From JAFMDF01 sp965277445 (GTDB lineage: Bacteria; Bacteroidota; Bacteroidia; Chitinophagales; Saprospiraceae): a stretch of 64,000 bases of DNA. Positions within the stretch are counted from its first letter, which is position 1; the number at the start of each line of letters is the position of its first letter. Shown here in pieces: positions 53,444 to 62,761 of this stretch. The notes beneath the pieces are model-generated. The model was not told the DNA's origin. It ran no database searches and saw nothing but the letters and a program-made list of their open reading frames with translations. Location of the stretch: contig CBDICY010000001.1 in the NCBI GenBank assembly GCA_965277445.1, positions 1 to 64,000 on the forward strand. The letters run 5' to 3'. Position numbers and translations under genes: made by a program.

Positions 53444-54844
53444 TTAAAGGGTCTTTATCTCACTCACTAATTTTTGCAAACTAGCCTTCGCATCTCCAAA
53501 TAACATCTTATTCTTTTCGTGGAAAAATAATTGATTTTGAATGCCCGCATAGCCTGGACTCATACTACGCTTCATAACTATAACATGCTTAGCTTCCCAT
53601 ACGTTCAATACAGGCATACCATAAATTGGACTACCAGGATCATCTAAAGCGGCTGGATTGACAACATCATTGGCACCAATGATAACAACCATATCTGTAT
53701 TTGGGATAGCATCATTGGCATCATCTAAGTCTAATAATTTAGGATAAGGCACATCCGCTTCCGCTAATAAAACGTTCATGTGACCGGGCATTCTACCCGC
53801 AACGGGGTGAATGGCATATTTGACATCTACACCATTAGAAGATAATAAATCATCTAATTCTTTTACTACTTTCTGTGCTTGTGCCACCGCTAACCCATAA
53901 CCAGGAACAATCATCACGGATTGAGAATAATATAATTGAATGGCTGCATCATTGATCGTTACTGTTTTGGCTACTTGGTCACCATCTGCTCCTTTTGCCG
54001 CTGCTGCGCCTCCACCAAAACCGCCAATCAAAACATTAAATAAAGATCGATTCATCGCTTCACACATCAAGACGGTCAAAATAACGCCTGCTGCACCCAC
54101 TAAAATACCACCGACTAACATGATATTATTATCATAAATTAAGCCTGCTGCGGCTGCGGATAAACCCGTAAAGGAGTTCAATAAAGAAATGACAACAGGC
54201 ATATCTGCACCACCAATTGGTGCTACAAAAGAAAAGCCATAGACTAAAGATAAAACCATTAACCCAATAGCCGCCGTCATTCCTAAGCCAACGCCGCCCA
54301 TATAGACATAAGCTGTCAAACCAATAGTTGCTGCTAAAAGAATATAGTTAACAATATGATGCTTTGGCAAAGTCACTTGACTATCCCAAACTAAGCCTTG
54401 TAATTTGGCAAAAGCCAACATACTTCCTGTAAAAGCAATCGCACCGATTAAAAGGGTTGCTAAAACAATGAATAATTGACCGCCTGACATCATAGCTGTT
54501 CCATCGTAATAATGGACTAATTCGGTCATGGCTAATACGACGGCACAAGCACCACCTAGCCCATTAAAAATAGACACCATTTGCGGCATTGCCGTCATTT
54601 GTACTTTCTTAGCGGCAAAAAAACCGATAATTCCACCTACTAACATCCCACCAATGATCCAAGGATAATTGTTGGCAGCGCCTGTCATTGGCAATAACAT
54701 GGTCGCTAAAATGGCTATCCCCATCCCAAAGGCAGCTAATAAATTTCCTTTTCGGGCCGTATCAGGCGTACTTAATTGGCGCAAGCCCCATACAAAAGAG
54801 GTGGCACCGATGAGGTAAGCTAAATTTACTATAGAACCTAACAT
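53444..54844 (-). CDS. pntB: NAD(P) transhydrogenase subunit beta
   Basis: 466 aa, the normal length. About eight to nine membrane helices in the first 260 residues, then the dIII NADP-binding domain with GYGLAVAQAQKVVKEL, HPVAGRMPGHMNVLLAEADV, GANDVVNPAA and the C-terminal LFFHEKNKMLFGDAK. It drives NADPH formation with the proton gradient together with the alpha subunits encoded upstream. Last gene of the operon. Confidence 0.96.
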   Translation of the reverse strand: MLGSIVNLAYLIGATSFVWGLRQLSTPDTARKGNLLAAFGMGIAILATMLLPMTGAANNYPWIIGGMLVGGIIGFFAAKKVQMTAMPQMVSIFNGLGGACAVVLAMTELVHYYDGTAMMSGGQLFIVLATLLIGAIAFTGSMLAFAKLQGLVWDSQVTLPKHHIVNYILLAATIGLTAYVYMGGVGLGMTAAIGLMVLSLVYGFSFVAPIGGADMPVVISLLNSFTGLSAAAAGLIYDNNIMLVGGILVGAAGVILTVLMCEAMNRSLFNVLIGGFGGGAAAAKGADGDQVAKTVTINDAAIQLYYSQSVMIVPGYGLAVAQAQKVVKELDDLLSSNGVDVKYAIHPVAGRMPGHMNVLLAEADVPYPKLLDLDDANDAIPNTDMVVIIGANDVVNPAALDDPGSPIYGMPVLNVWEAKHVIVMKRSMSPGYAGIQNQLFFHEKNKMLFGDAKASLQKLVSEIKTL

Positions 54845-54940
54845 ATATATATATTTAAACGATAAACTATGAATGATAAACTATGAAAGGATATCCTTCT
54901 ATAGTCGAAATGTTTATTTTTTAATAGTCACTCCTTTATA

Positions 54941-55123
54941 TTATGCACTCATTTTTCTAGAGCGTCGGAAACTTAAATACGTTGCCACTAAAATAAATAA
55001 TGGAGCACTTGTTCTTAATTCAAAGTCAAAGCCCATGACGTAATCAAACAATAAGGTTAAGCCACCAAATAAGACAATATATAAGAGAAAGAGTTTTACA
55101 AATAATTGATTTTGTTCATTCAC
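54941..55123 (-). CDS. Small membrane protein inside the pnt operon
   Basis: 60 aa: two hydrophobic stretches (LFVKLFLLYIVLFGGLTLLF and APLFILVATYLSF) and a basic end RRSRKMSA. It lies between pntA2 and pntB on the same strand, where no gene is standard. Not recognised; a possible accessory subunit or a membrane protein of unrelated role. Confidence 0.65.
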   Translation of the reverse strand: MNEQNQLFVKLFLLYIVLFGGLTLLFDYVMGFDFELRTSAPLFILVATYLSFRRSRKMSA

Positions 55124-55146
55124 GTTTTAGTAAGTATTAAGGTTAA

Positions 55147-55199
55147 AAGGTATAGAGGCTTGCGACCAATCACAAATTACCAGTCACTAATCACCACTT
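55147..55199. repeat. Post-stop composite short-word repeat (pntA2)
   Basis: In the sense of pntA2, GTGGTGATTAGTGACTGGTA and then TTGTGATTGGTCGC, GCCTCTATACC follow its stop codon directly. The same order and orientation recur at 49,529 and, in part, at 18,309. Confidence 0.7.
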
Positions 55200-55509
55200 A
55201 TTTCTTCTTCTTTTTAAACATTTCAAGCATTCTATCTGTCACGGCATACCCACCAACTACATTGACCATTCCTAATATAACCCCTAACGTTCCTAAACCT
55301 AAGGTTAGGAAATCGTTTGGATCAGCGGCCCGAATTAACAAAATAGCACCAATAATGACCACACCACTAATGGCATTGGCCCCAGACATTAAAGGCGTAT
55401 GCAAAACGGTTGGTACTTTGGAAATAACTTCAAATCCTAGTATAATTGTAAATACTAGGAGGTAAATCATGATTAAATTAGTATCAAAAAATTGTAATAT
55501 CGTATCCAT
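55198..55509 (-). CDS. NAD(P) transhydrogenase alpha subunit, membrane part (PntA2)
   Basis: 103 aa with three membrane helices (LIMIYLLVFTIILGFEVI, NAISGVVIIGAILLI, LGTLGVILGMVNVVGGYAV) and the family words VPTVLHTPLMSGANAISG and GGYAVTDRMLEMF. In many bacteria this dII segment is a separate gene between the cytoplasmic alpha subunit and beta, as here. Short TCAATTTTC repeats sit just upstream. Confidence 0.92.
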   Translation of the reverse strand: MDTILQFFDTNLIMIYLLVFTIILGFEVISKVPTVLHTPLMSGANAISGVVIIGAILLIRAADPNDFLTLGLGTLGVILGMVNVVGGYAVTDRMLEMFKKKKK

Positions 55510-55647
55510 GTTAATTAATTTTCAATTTTCAATTTTCAATTTTCAAAAAACTAAGCATTAATCATGTACTTAATTCAGAGAAATCTATCAATTGATAAAG
55601 TATTACATTTCTAAGTATAGCTCCCCAATGTTCGATTTGAAAATTGC

Positions 55648-56721
55648 CTACCCCGTAATTAGCGCCGATTTAATAATCTCATTTTCCGTATCCAACACCA
55701 TTTCATCGTCTTTAATAATCAGTTTCAAAAAATTTAGAATGTTATTACTAAACAAAGTACTAGCGTCTTGTGGCATATCGGAAGCTAAGGCAGAGTTACC
55801 GATAATTTTTACACCATTGTAAAGGACAATTTCATTGTCTTTAGACAACTCACAATTCCCACCAATAGAAGATGCTAAATCGACGACTACCGAACCAGTT
55901 TTCATCTTATCTACCGTTTCTTTCGGCAATAAAATAGGGGCTTTTCGACCTCTTACTTGTGCGGTGGTGATAATGACATCTGCCTTGGCTGCCCTATTTT
56001 GAACTTCAGCTCTTTGTTTTTTGATGAATTCCTCGCTTTGTTCTACCGCATATCCACCCGCAGCGGAATCATCTGCAGCGCCTGCTACTTCGACGAATTT
56101 TGCGCCTAAACTTTCTACTTCTTCCTTAGCTGCTTTCCTTACATCAAAAGCTTCTACCATTGCGCCTAATCGACGAGCCGTTGCAATGGCTTGTAAACCA
56201 GCTACGCCTGCGCCTAATACCAACACTTTAGCAGGCCGAATGCTTCCCGCTGCAGTAATCATCATGGGAAAATAGCGTGGCAAATGATTGGCTGCTGTTA
56301 AGACCGCTTTATAACCAGCTACGGCTGCCATTGAAGATAAAATGTCCATTGCTTGGGCCAAACTGGTTCGAGGAATCATATCCATACTAACACCCTGTAA
56401 TCCATGTCCTTTCAATTTATCAATGATACTATCATCGACATAAGGCGCAAACATAGAAATAAGTAAAGCTCCTTTTTTAATGGTCGCTAATGCTGCGTCT
56501 TCCAATGGATTAACGGAAACAATAATATCAGCTTCTTTGAAAATGGTTGCTCTGTCAGTTATGGTGGCTACTTCTGCAAAAGCGGCATCTGGTAGACTTG
56601 CATTATGACCTGCATTTTGTTCTACTAGAAATTCAACTTGTTCAGACTTAATCTTTTTCATAGTAACAGGTACCATGGCAATCCGATTATCCTGACTTTC
56701 TTTAGGTATTCCTATTTTCAT
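55648..56721 (-). CDS. NAD(P) transhydrogenase alpha subunit, NAD-binding part (PntA1)
   Basis: 357 aa. Opens MKIGIPKESQDNRIAMVP, the alanine dehydrogenase/PNT N-terminal signature, then the Rossmann motif VLVLGAGVAGLQAIATARRL and ITTAQVRGRKAPILLP. It ends after the dI domain with no membrane helix; the membrane part is in the following gene. Hydride transfer from NADH to NADP is completed with PntB. First gene of the four-gene unit. Confidence 0.95.
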   Translation of the reverse strand: MKIGIPKESQDNRIAMVPVTMKKIKSEQVEFLVEQNAGHNASLPDAAFAEVATITDRATIFKEADIIVSVNPLEDAALATIKKGALLISMFAPYVDDSIIDKLKGHGLQGVSMDMIPRTSLAQAMDILSSMAAVAGYKAVLTAANHLPRYFPMMITAAGSIRPAKVLVLGAGVAGLQAIATARRLGAMVEAFDVRKAAKEEVESLGAKFVEVAGAADDSAAGGYAVEQSEEFIKKQRAEVQNRAAKADVIITTAQVRGRKAPILLPKETVDKMKTGSVVVDLASSIGGNCELSKDNEIVLYNGVKIIGNSALASDMPQDASTLFSNNILNFLKLIIKDDEMVLDTENEIIKSALITG

Positions 56722-57055
56722 AAAATAGTTTGAAAGATGAAAGGTTATGATCTAGGTTAGGGCTAAAAATAAGAATGGTAGTATCTTTGTATTGGGCTTT
56801 ATTTCGGAAATTTGGCACAATATAGAGATAGCATTGAATTTTTTTGACATAATAGGCTTAAAATTTCACTTTCACCTAAATTTAATTAGTATATAAATCC
56901 TATTACAAATTTACTTTGGAGTAGGTTGGTAGGAAAAATGAATTATTTTATGGTGCTAAAACCAAGTGTTCGTTGAATTTCCAAGCTACGAATGCTAATT
57001 ATAAGATGGAGGCTTTTGACCTCTAATATTATTTAAATTCAAAAATAATTGACTG
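56722..57055. other. Promoter region between pntA1 and a divergent gene
   Basis: 334 bases, AT-rich, no gene seen. Presumably carries the promoters of the transhydrogenase operon (minus) and the membrane PH-like gene (plus). I could not single out a -33/-7 pair. Confidence 0.4.
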
Positions 57056-57517
57056 ATGAATTTTTATGAAGAAAAACAGATTTTTAAATGGCGATGGATG
57101 ATCTTTTTGCCAGTTGCTATTTTTGCCTTACTTCCCACACTATTGGTTGGCGAGGTACAGGAAAGTAAGTTGGCTTTAATCATCGTAGGAATTGTTTTAT
57201 TATTAACTGGCTTTCTGTTATTAGCTATGAAGCAGACTATTCAGATTGATGCGGACGGAATCCATTATAAACAAAGTCCTTTTCATTGGAAATTTCATCA
57301 CTTCTCATGGGCGGATATCCAAGATTGGAAAGTAACTAAAATAAATCCGCTGAGTGAGTTTGGCGGTTGGGGTATTCGAATTACCCTAAAAAAGAAAGGC
57401 TATATTATGGAAGGGGAGTATGGTTTGGAATTAAAAACAGCGGCTAAAAAATTAACTGTTTTCAGCATGAAAGATAAAATAGCAACGGAAAAGGTCATGA
57501 ATCAGTATTTTAAGTAA
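57056..57517 (+). CDS. Hypothetical two-helix membrane protein (PH-like tail)
   Basis: 153 aa. Two membrane helices at about 14-32 and 38-60 (WMIFLPVAIFALLPTLL and ALIIVGIVLLLTGFLLLAM) precede a beta-rich domain with FGGWGIRITLKKKGYIMEG, resembling the small membrane-anchored PH-like proteins of Bacteroidota. No enzyme motif. The role is unknown. Confidence 0.65.
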   Translation: MNFYEEKQIFKWRWMIFLPVAIFALLPTLLVGEVQESKLALIIVGIVLLLTGFLLLAMKQTIQIDADGIHYKQSPFHWKFHHFSWADIQDWKVTKINPLSEFGGWGIRITLKKKGYIMEGEYGLELKTAAKKLTVFSMKDKIATEKVMNQYFK

Positions 57518-57623
57518 ATTATTTGGTGATAAATTTTATTTTATAAATAAATTGTTTTAATTTTACAAAAAAGGTCGTATTTATTTTATGTTTCGACCTT
57601 ATTTATTAAAATACCAATTTATT

Positions 57624-57851
57624 ATGCAAATTCAATTATTATCTTGCGATGCCAAGAAACCAGACAAAAGAGCAATTGCCAAAGCATTAGAAACGTATGG
57701 TGAAGGAATGGATAGTTATACTGCTAGAGAATCAGCAGAATTTTTATTGGATGGTTCTCCTGTAGACATAGAAGTGGATGAAAAAACAATGAGTTCTGCT
57801 TTTAGAGCTTTACGAAAATTAGATATAGATTATGAAATAATTGAAGATTAA
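57624..57851 (+). CDS. Small conserved-looking hypothetical protein
   Basis: 75 aa from the ATG at 57,624; a longer frame with an ATG at 57,588 would add a hydrophobic stretch that seems untranslated. It reads MQIQLLSCDAKKPDKRAIAK with SAFRALRKLDIDYEII at the end, an alpha/beta miniature without known motif. Not recognised. Confidence 0.6.
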   Translation: MQIQLLSCDAKKPDKRAIAKALETYGEGMDSYTARESAEFLLDGSPVDIEVDEKTMSSAFRALRKLDIDYEIIED

Positions 57852-58264
57852 TAGATGCTCAATAAGTACCTGAAGAAATATCATGGGCACTATTAAAATG
57901 GGAATAAAAGCCTAATGACAGGTCTTTGTTGCGGGTTGTGAGTTACGGGTTGAATAGGAACTATTAGTTAATATTCCAAAAATTTAAACGCGCAACCCAC
58001 AACTTCTTAATTTTTAGTTTTCTCACCTGTTTATAAAAAAAAAGCCTCAATACTGGATTATAAATATAATTTTTACTAAATTATGTTATAGATAATTATC
58101 TCACTATCATTCATTCCCTCATCAATACTCACTACTATCTTATTGGAATTAAACTAAATCACAGCTAGCTTAACTAGCTCTGTAAACACTTTTGCCTATT
58201 CACAAAAAAATACTTCCCCCATTTTGAATTATTAAAATTATTTAATCCTAAAAAATGGACTACT
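57852..58264. other. Spacer with a weak inverted word repeat
   Basis: No gene. TTGCGGGTTGTGAGTTACGG at 57,929 has a partial inverse (CGCGCAACCCACAACTT) near 57,990-58,006. The rest is AT-rich. Confidence 0.5.
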
Positions 58265-58792
58265 ATGAGAAAAGAAATACTATTTTTTGTGCTATGCTTT
58301 TGTATGAGCATTATTTGTGCTGCTCAAAAAAACAAGGATTTTATCCTCACTTTGCATAAAGACACGATTTTCGGTCAGATTAAGATTAATCCCAAAACTG
58401 ACCACATTTCCTTTACGCACCAAAGAAAAAGGGTCTATTTTCATCCTAAAACATTACAGGCCTTTGGCATTTATAACAAAGCAAAAAAGGAGTATCGACT
58501 TTTTAAATCTATCACGAATGCACTTGGTAAAAGTATGTTTGTGGAGGTGTTGAATGAAGGGACAATTAAATTATATAAATACGAAAAGGATGAAATAATT
58601 GCTCAAGCAAAATACCGTAGAGAATTTTATTATGTTGGTCGAACAGACCAAAAATTGGTGACTGTGACTCCCGATTCTTATGAACTAACCATGAAAGGTA
58701 TTGTCAAAGATCATCCTAAATTATTGACGCGAATAAAAGAAATGTCCTATCAGGAAGTACCACAAATTATTGCTTCTTTTAATCAATTATAG
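58265..58792 (+). CDS. Hypothetical secreted protein
   Basis: 175 aa. Signal peptide about 1-21 (EILFFVLCFCMSIICAAQ). The mature part begins KNKDFILTLHKDTIFGQIKI, an opening I associate with small exported Bacteroidota proteins that have a beta start, followed by LYKYEKDEIIAQAKYRREFY. No family assigned. Followed by the inverted repeat at 58,805. Confidence 0.65.
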   Translation: MRKEILFFVLCFCMSIICAAQKNKDFILTLHKDTIFGQIKINPKTDHISFTHQRKRVYFHPKTLQAFGIYNKAKKEYRLFKSITNALGKSMFVEVLNEGTIKLYKYEKDEIIAQAKYRREFYYVGRTDQKLVTVTPDSYELTMKGIVKDHPKLLTRIKEMSYQEVPQIIASFNQL

Positions 58793-58804
58793 TCAGGGAT
58801 AATT

Positions 58805-58906
58805 GGTAGCGCAGACTTTAGTCTGTTTGGGATACAAGTCTTTAGATTTGCTACTATATTGCTAACCTAAAGGTCAGCGTCCCAGACAGACTAAAGTCCG
58901 AGCTAC
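58805..58906. repeat. About 100-base inverted repeat with GACTTTAGTC palindromes
   Basis: GGTAGCGCAGACTTTAGTCT and its complement (AGACTAAAGTCCGAGCTACC at 58,887-58,906) form the arms; the left arm contains its own small palindrome CAGACTTTAGTCTG. Starts 13 bases after a stop codon. Shares the CAGAC theme with repeats at 22,415 and 39,581. Confidence 0.7.
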
Positions 58907-59001
58907 CAGTTAAAAGCCCTAAATTGTGTTCAAAAAATTGAGAAACTGATGATTAAAAAACTACATTTGGTATTTTAAATGAGAAAACTATCACAAAAAA
59001 A

Positions 59002-59760
59002 ATGCAAAATAAATCAAAAGTAGCTTTGATTACAGGAGCGGGTTCTGGAATTGGAAAAAGTGCTGCTATTACCCTTTACCAAGCTGGTTATAACGTAGTA
59101 CTTACTGGTCGAAGAATGGAAAAACTGTATGAAACCGCAAAGGAAATTGGTGGAACAGCGAGTCGATTATTACTAATCACTTGCGACGTGAGTCAACCAG
59201 ATTCCGTCAATCAATTATTTGAAGCCATTCAAAAGAAATACAATCGGTTAGATGTGCTGTTTAATAATGCTGGAATTAGTGCTCCTGCTGTGTTATTAGA
59301 AGAAATTACTTACGAAGATTGGAGAACTGTAGTGGATATTAATTTGACGGGCGTTTTTTTATGTACCCAAGCAGCTTTTAAATTGATGAAAAATCAAAAC
59401 CCAATGGGTGGACGGATTATCAATAATGGCTCTATTTCTGCCCATGTTCCTCGACCGAATTCTGCACCTTACACCGCTACTAAACATGCGCTAACTGGAC
59501 TCACAAAGTCAACTTCTTTGGATGGGCGAAAATATAATATTGCTTGTGGTCAAATTGATATTGGTAATGCGGCAACCAATATGGCTAAACCCATGCAATC
59601 AGGTGTTCCACAAGCAAATGGAAGTATCATGATCGAGCCAACTATGGCTGTTCAGCAAGTAGCAGACGCCATACTTTATATGGCAAATCTACCACTCTCT
59701 GCCAATGTATTATTTATGACTGTCATGGCATCTGGAATGCCTTATGTTGGGAGGGGATAA
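59002..59760 (+). CDS. Short-chain dehydrogenase/reductase
   Basis: 252 aa. Classical SDR: ALITGAGSGIGKSAAITLY (coenzyme site), NNAGISAP, catalytic Ser in NNGSISAHVPRP and the YxxxK in YTATKHALTGL. NAD(P)-dependent oxidation or reduction of an alcohol or ketone; the substrate is unknown. The middle length and absent tail match single-domain family members. Not in an operon. Confidence 0.88.
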   Translation: MQNKSKVALITGAGSGIGKSAAITLYQAGYNVVLTGRRMEKLYETAKEIGGTASRLLLITCDVSQPDSVNQLFEAIQKKYNRLDVLFNNAGISAPAVLLEEITYEDWRTVVDINLTGVFLCTQAAFKLMKNQNPMGGRIINNGSISAHVPRPNSAPYTATKHALTGLTKSTSLDGRKYNIACGQIDIGNAATNMAKPMQSGVPQANGSIMIEPTMAVQQVADAILYMANLPLSANVLFMTVMASGMPYVGRG

Positions 59761-59810
59761 GTAAGCTCAACTTCAAAATCAACCTCAACTACAACCTCAA
59801 AACGCTACAC

Positions 59811-59871
59811 AGATTTCTTTGGACTCGATGTCAAAAGAAATTAAGGTATAAAGAGCAATTTATATTTTTAG
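59811..59871 (+). ncRNA. Hairpin with conserved CTCGATGT loop, copy 2
   Basis: GATTTCTTTGG and CAAAAGAAATT form an imperfect stem around ACTCGATGT, followed by AAGGTATAAAGAGC. Compared with the copy at 22,340: loop identical in 8 of 9 bases, 33 of the first 42 positions identical, and two stem pairs replaced by other complementary pairs. Located 50 bases after the SDR gene, between convergent genes. Confidence 0.5.
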
Positions 59872-59973
59872 GAGAAAAAAAGCCTTGATATATAGAAGAA
59901 AGCTTAAAATTCAATGGATGAAAACCTCTACTCTCTCAATGAAATGGTCTCTATTCTCTGTTCTATTAAGTAG

Positions 59974-60960
59974 CTAAGGTAAGAGTATATTATTCACCAA
60001 ATGAATCACCCCATTGATGCCTTGTCCATCATTTTCTATATAGGCTGCGGGTTCGTTGCTGCCAGCAATACCCAATTTATTATCACCAGCTATAGCGACT
60101 ATTTGTAACTCGGTATTATTCAGCGTTTGAACTTTGCTACCAATGACAGTTAAATCAGCTGCTCTTAAATTGGCTGTAGTAGAGACATGATTTAATAAAA
60201 TTTTCTCTAAATCAGCAGTAGGAATAGCATCAATAGAACTAATACTTTCTGCTAATAAATAATCTGCAAAAGCAGTATCTGAGGGCGCAAAAATGGTAAA
60301 GGGGCCTGTTCCATTTAATACTTCCATAAAATTAGTAGAGAAATCATCCCGTTCTAATAGTTTCTCCAGCGTGGTTAATCTAGGATCAGCCGCTATTAAA
60401 TCAAATACGGTCGGTGGTAAGATAACTTCATCTATTACTTGAATCGTTCCGTTTTGGGTAGTGACATCTTGTAAACTAACATTTCGCTCCCCATTAATCC
60501 GAATACTCCCTGCTGATTTGACCAATAGACTTGCAAAAGCATCAAAATCAGTCGTTTTTGAAGTGGTCACAAAACCGATAAAAGTATCTTGGAGAATGAC
60601 ATTTTTATTATTGATAAAATGATATTCCAATATGTCTTTTAGGGTAGCTCTTGGAATATCATCTAAACTAGTCCAATCTGGATTGTCTGTTACTAAAAAA
60701 TCAAAAGCTTCGTTAGTTGGGGCAAAAAGTGTAAAAGGACCATTGCCGCCCAATTGCTCATCAAAACCAAATTCACTTAACAAATCTGATAAAGTACTCA
60801 AATCATTTTGAATACCTGGTGTGTTTCTAATAAAATCTAAGGTACTTGGAACTACTGGATTAGGGGTCTCACTTCCAAATATATCTCTTTCACAATTGGT
60901 AAAAAGGAATAAAAAAGAGCAAAAAATCAAGCTATAGCAAAAACGAGTAAGAAATTTCAT
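59974..60960 (-). CDS. Lipoprotein with two FAS1 (fasciclin) domains
   Basis: 328 aa. A lipoprotein-type signal ends near Cys23 (LFLFTNCERD). Two FAS1 domains follow, each with the GPFTLFAPTNEAFDFL / GPFTIFAPSDTAFADYL box and an H-type second box (LKDILEYHFINN, LEKILLNHVSTT). FAS1 proteins mediate cell-surface adhesion or polysaccharide binding. Shares the fold and layout with the upstream FAS1 gene but is much less similar than a recent duplicate would be. Confidence 0.9.
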   Translation of the reverse strand: MKFLTRFCYSLIFCSFLFLFTNCERDIFGSETPNPVVPSTLDFIRNTPGIQNDLSTLSDLLSEFGFDEQLGGNGPFTLFAPTNEAFDFLVTDNPDWTSLDDIPRATLKDILEYHFINNKNVILQDTFIGFVTTSKTTDFDAFASLLVKSAGSIRINGERNVSLQDVTTQNGTIQVIDEVILPPTVFDLIAADPRLTTLEKLLERDDFSTNFMEVLNGTGPFTIFAPSDTAFADYLLAESISSIDAIPTADLEKILLNHVSTTANLRAADLTVIGSKVQTLNNTELQIVAIAGDNKLGIAGSNEPAAYIENDGQGINGVIHLVNNILLP

Positions 60961-61102
60961 ATTAATAACAATTGATTAGTCTAATTCGCCAAATGCTGTA
61001 TGGATGGATTAGAAAATTAGAGATGTTCTAGGGTTACGATTATTGAAAAGCTAAGTTTCAAGGATTAAACGACAAAAGTGGGGATGTAGTCTTTGTAGAA
61101 AA

Positions 61103-61146
61103 ACAAAAAATAACCTTAACTCTATTGAGTCAAGGCTATTTTTTTA
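61103..61146 (-). terminator. Terminator between the two FAS1 genes
   Basis: ATAACCTTAACT and AGTCAAGGCTAT pair with two mismatches around a short loop, with A-run before and T-run after. It lies 38 bases after the stop of the upstream FAS1 gene, so each FAS1 gene probably has its own transcript. Confidence 0.7.
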
Positions 61147-61183
61147 ATTTAAAATGAGGGGAATTTTAAAATTCAAAGCTTGC

Positions 61184-62158
61184 TTATAGTTGTGGTAAAA
61201 TTACCGTATCAATTACGTGTATGACACCATTGGTCGCTTGCACATCTGTAGCAATAATATCTGCATTATTCGTTGTCGCATTAATAGCAGGAAGCGTTCC
61301 TGTCAAATTAATCGTAAAGGAATTATCTGGATATAAAGTTGGGACTATCTGACCATTGGTTAAATCGGTTGATCGTACATTTCCAACAGAAGTCACATGA
61401 TATAATAATACATTCTCTAAAACACTTGCAGGAATATCCGCTAAAGCATTCCAATCTGCATTGCTATCTAATAATGCTTGGAAGGCTGCATTCGTTGGTG
61501 CAAATACTGTCAAAGGTCCCGCACCAGATAAAGCCGTTACAAAACCAACACTTAAATCACTTCTTGTCAACGCTGATACTAAGGAAGAAAACATTGGATT
61601 AGAAGTGGCAAAAGTCACAATATTTGGCGGTAAAATTACTTGGTCAACTACATGAATAACACCGTTAGAGACATTATTGTCTGCACCTGTTACTTTTGTT
61701 GTACCATTAATCGTTACGCCTCCATCTGTATTCACAAATAAACTAGCATTTGCACCATAAGGTGTTGCACTTAACGATTCCACATAACCAGTTGATAAAT
61801 CTGTTGACTTAACATCTCCTGAAACAACATGGTAAGTTAAAACGGTCGTTAAGACATCTACAGGAATATCATCTAAGGAATTCCAATCTGCATTACTGTC
61901 TAATAAAGCTTGGAAAGCCGCATTCGTTGGGGCAAAAATAGTGAATGGACCAGCACCTGATAAAGTTTCTACCAAACCAGCTCTACCTAGAGCAGCTACT
62001 AGAGAACTAAAGTCTGCATTGTCTGAAGTAAACTCTACTGCATTAGGCGTTGTTGGTGGAATTACTGGTTCAACTACATCGTCATCTCCACAACTAGAGA
62101 ATGTGAATAACGCGCACACAAATAGTACTAGAATACTGAAACGGGATAACAGCTTCAT
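61184..62158 (-). CDS. Lipoprotein with two FAS1 (fasciclin) domains
   Basis: 324 aa. Lipoprotein signal to about Cys23 (FTFSSCGDDD), an acidic linker rich in Asp, Val and Pro, then two FAS1 domains sharing the box GAGPFTIFAPTNAAFQALLD / GAGPLTVFAPTNAAFQALLD nearly word for word, which suggests duplication within the gene. Surface adhesion or matrix binding is the usual role. A TACCC-type palindrome lies 132 bases upstream. Confidence 0.92.
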   Translation of the reverse strand: MKLLSRFSILVLFVCALFTFSSCGDDDVVEPVIPPTTPNAVEFTSDNADFSSLVAALGRAGLVETLSGAGPFTIFAPTNAAFQALLDSNADWNSLDDIPVDVLTTVLTYHVVSGDVKSTDLSTGYVESLSATPYGANASLFVNTDGGVTINGTTKVTGADNNVSNGVIHVVDQVILPPNIVTFATSNPMFSSLVSALTRSDLSVGFVTALSGAGPLTVFAPTNAAFQALLDSNADWNALADIPASVLENVLLYHVTSVGNVRSTDLTNGQIVPTLYPDNSFTINLTGTLPAINATTNNADIIATDVQATNGVIHVIDTVILPQL

Positions 62159-62485
62159 AATTTTTTAAATTTTTAGGTTATAATAATGAGTCGAGGTTAA
62201 TTTCCGACAGACCTATAATGAAATAGAATCTATTTTGTTTAATTAAATATTGTTTTTGTTAAACAAAATGACGAATTGCTTACATTTTATACCCCTAATA
62301 GGGTAATTTGTATAGTGGAATTTCAATTAAATGAGATTTGATAAAGTTATTTATTGCTTGGAATGTATCAAGTTGTAATATTTTTTGTTTTTTAATTTTT
62401 TTTTCAACATAAATTATTGTTGCCTTTTGAATCTGTGCATTTTTTTTTGCATATTTGCAAAATTGCTATTATTTATGCAAATATT
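62159..62485. other. Divergent promoter region of FAS1 and DUF6471-like genes
   Basis: 327 bases, strongly AT-rich, no gene. It contains the palindrome at 62,290-62,305 between the two divergent starts. Confidence 0.5.
62290..62305. promoter_or_regulatory. Palindrome TACCCCT-AA-TAGGGTA, possible operator
   Basis: Two inverted heptamers TACCCCT and TAGGGTA, two bases apart (the 7-2-7 spacing of NarL/LuxR-type sites), lie 132 bases upstream of a FAS1 lipoprotein gene and 181 bases upstream of the divergent gene. Related to the sites at 11,472 and 28,531. Confidence 0.45.
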
Positions 62486-62761
62486 ATGACTTATTGGAAT
62501 AACAAAATTAAACGCTTATTAAAGGCTGAATTAGTGAAACGAGGTGTTTCTAATGCAGATTTAGCTATTTTATTACAACAAGCGGGTATTGATGAGACAA
62601 AATCAGGAATTGATAGTAAAATTAGCAGAGGGACTTTTAGCGCCGCTTTTTTTATTCAATGTTTAAATGTTATTGGTTGTACCAAAATTGAATTGGAATC
62701 TTCCACTACCGCATTAATAATTGCGGCTGAACCTAAAGAAGAATACTACACAAAAAAGTAA
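62486..62761 (+). CDS. DUF6471-like small protein
   Basis: 91 aa from the ATG at 62,486 (MTYWNNKIKRLLKAELVKRG); a longer frame upstream is rejected because it begins in AT-rich promoter sequence. VKRGVSNADLAILLQQAGID then KISRGTFSAAFFIQCLNVIG matches the DUF6471 pattern, a helical, HTH-like fold that may bind nucleic acid. Its last 16 bases overlap the convergent gene. Confidence 0.7.
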   Translation: MTYWNNKIKRLLKAELVKRGVSNADLAILLQQAGIDETKSGIDSKISRGTFSAAFFIQCLNVIGCTKIELESSTTALIIAAEPKEEYYTKK

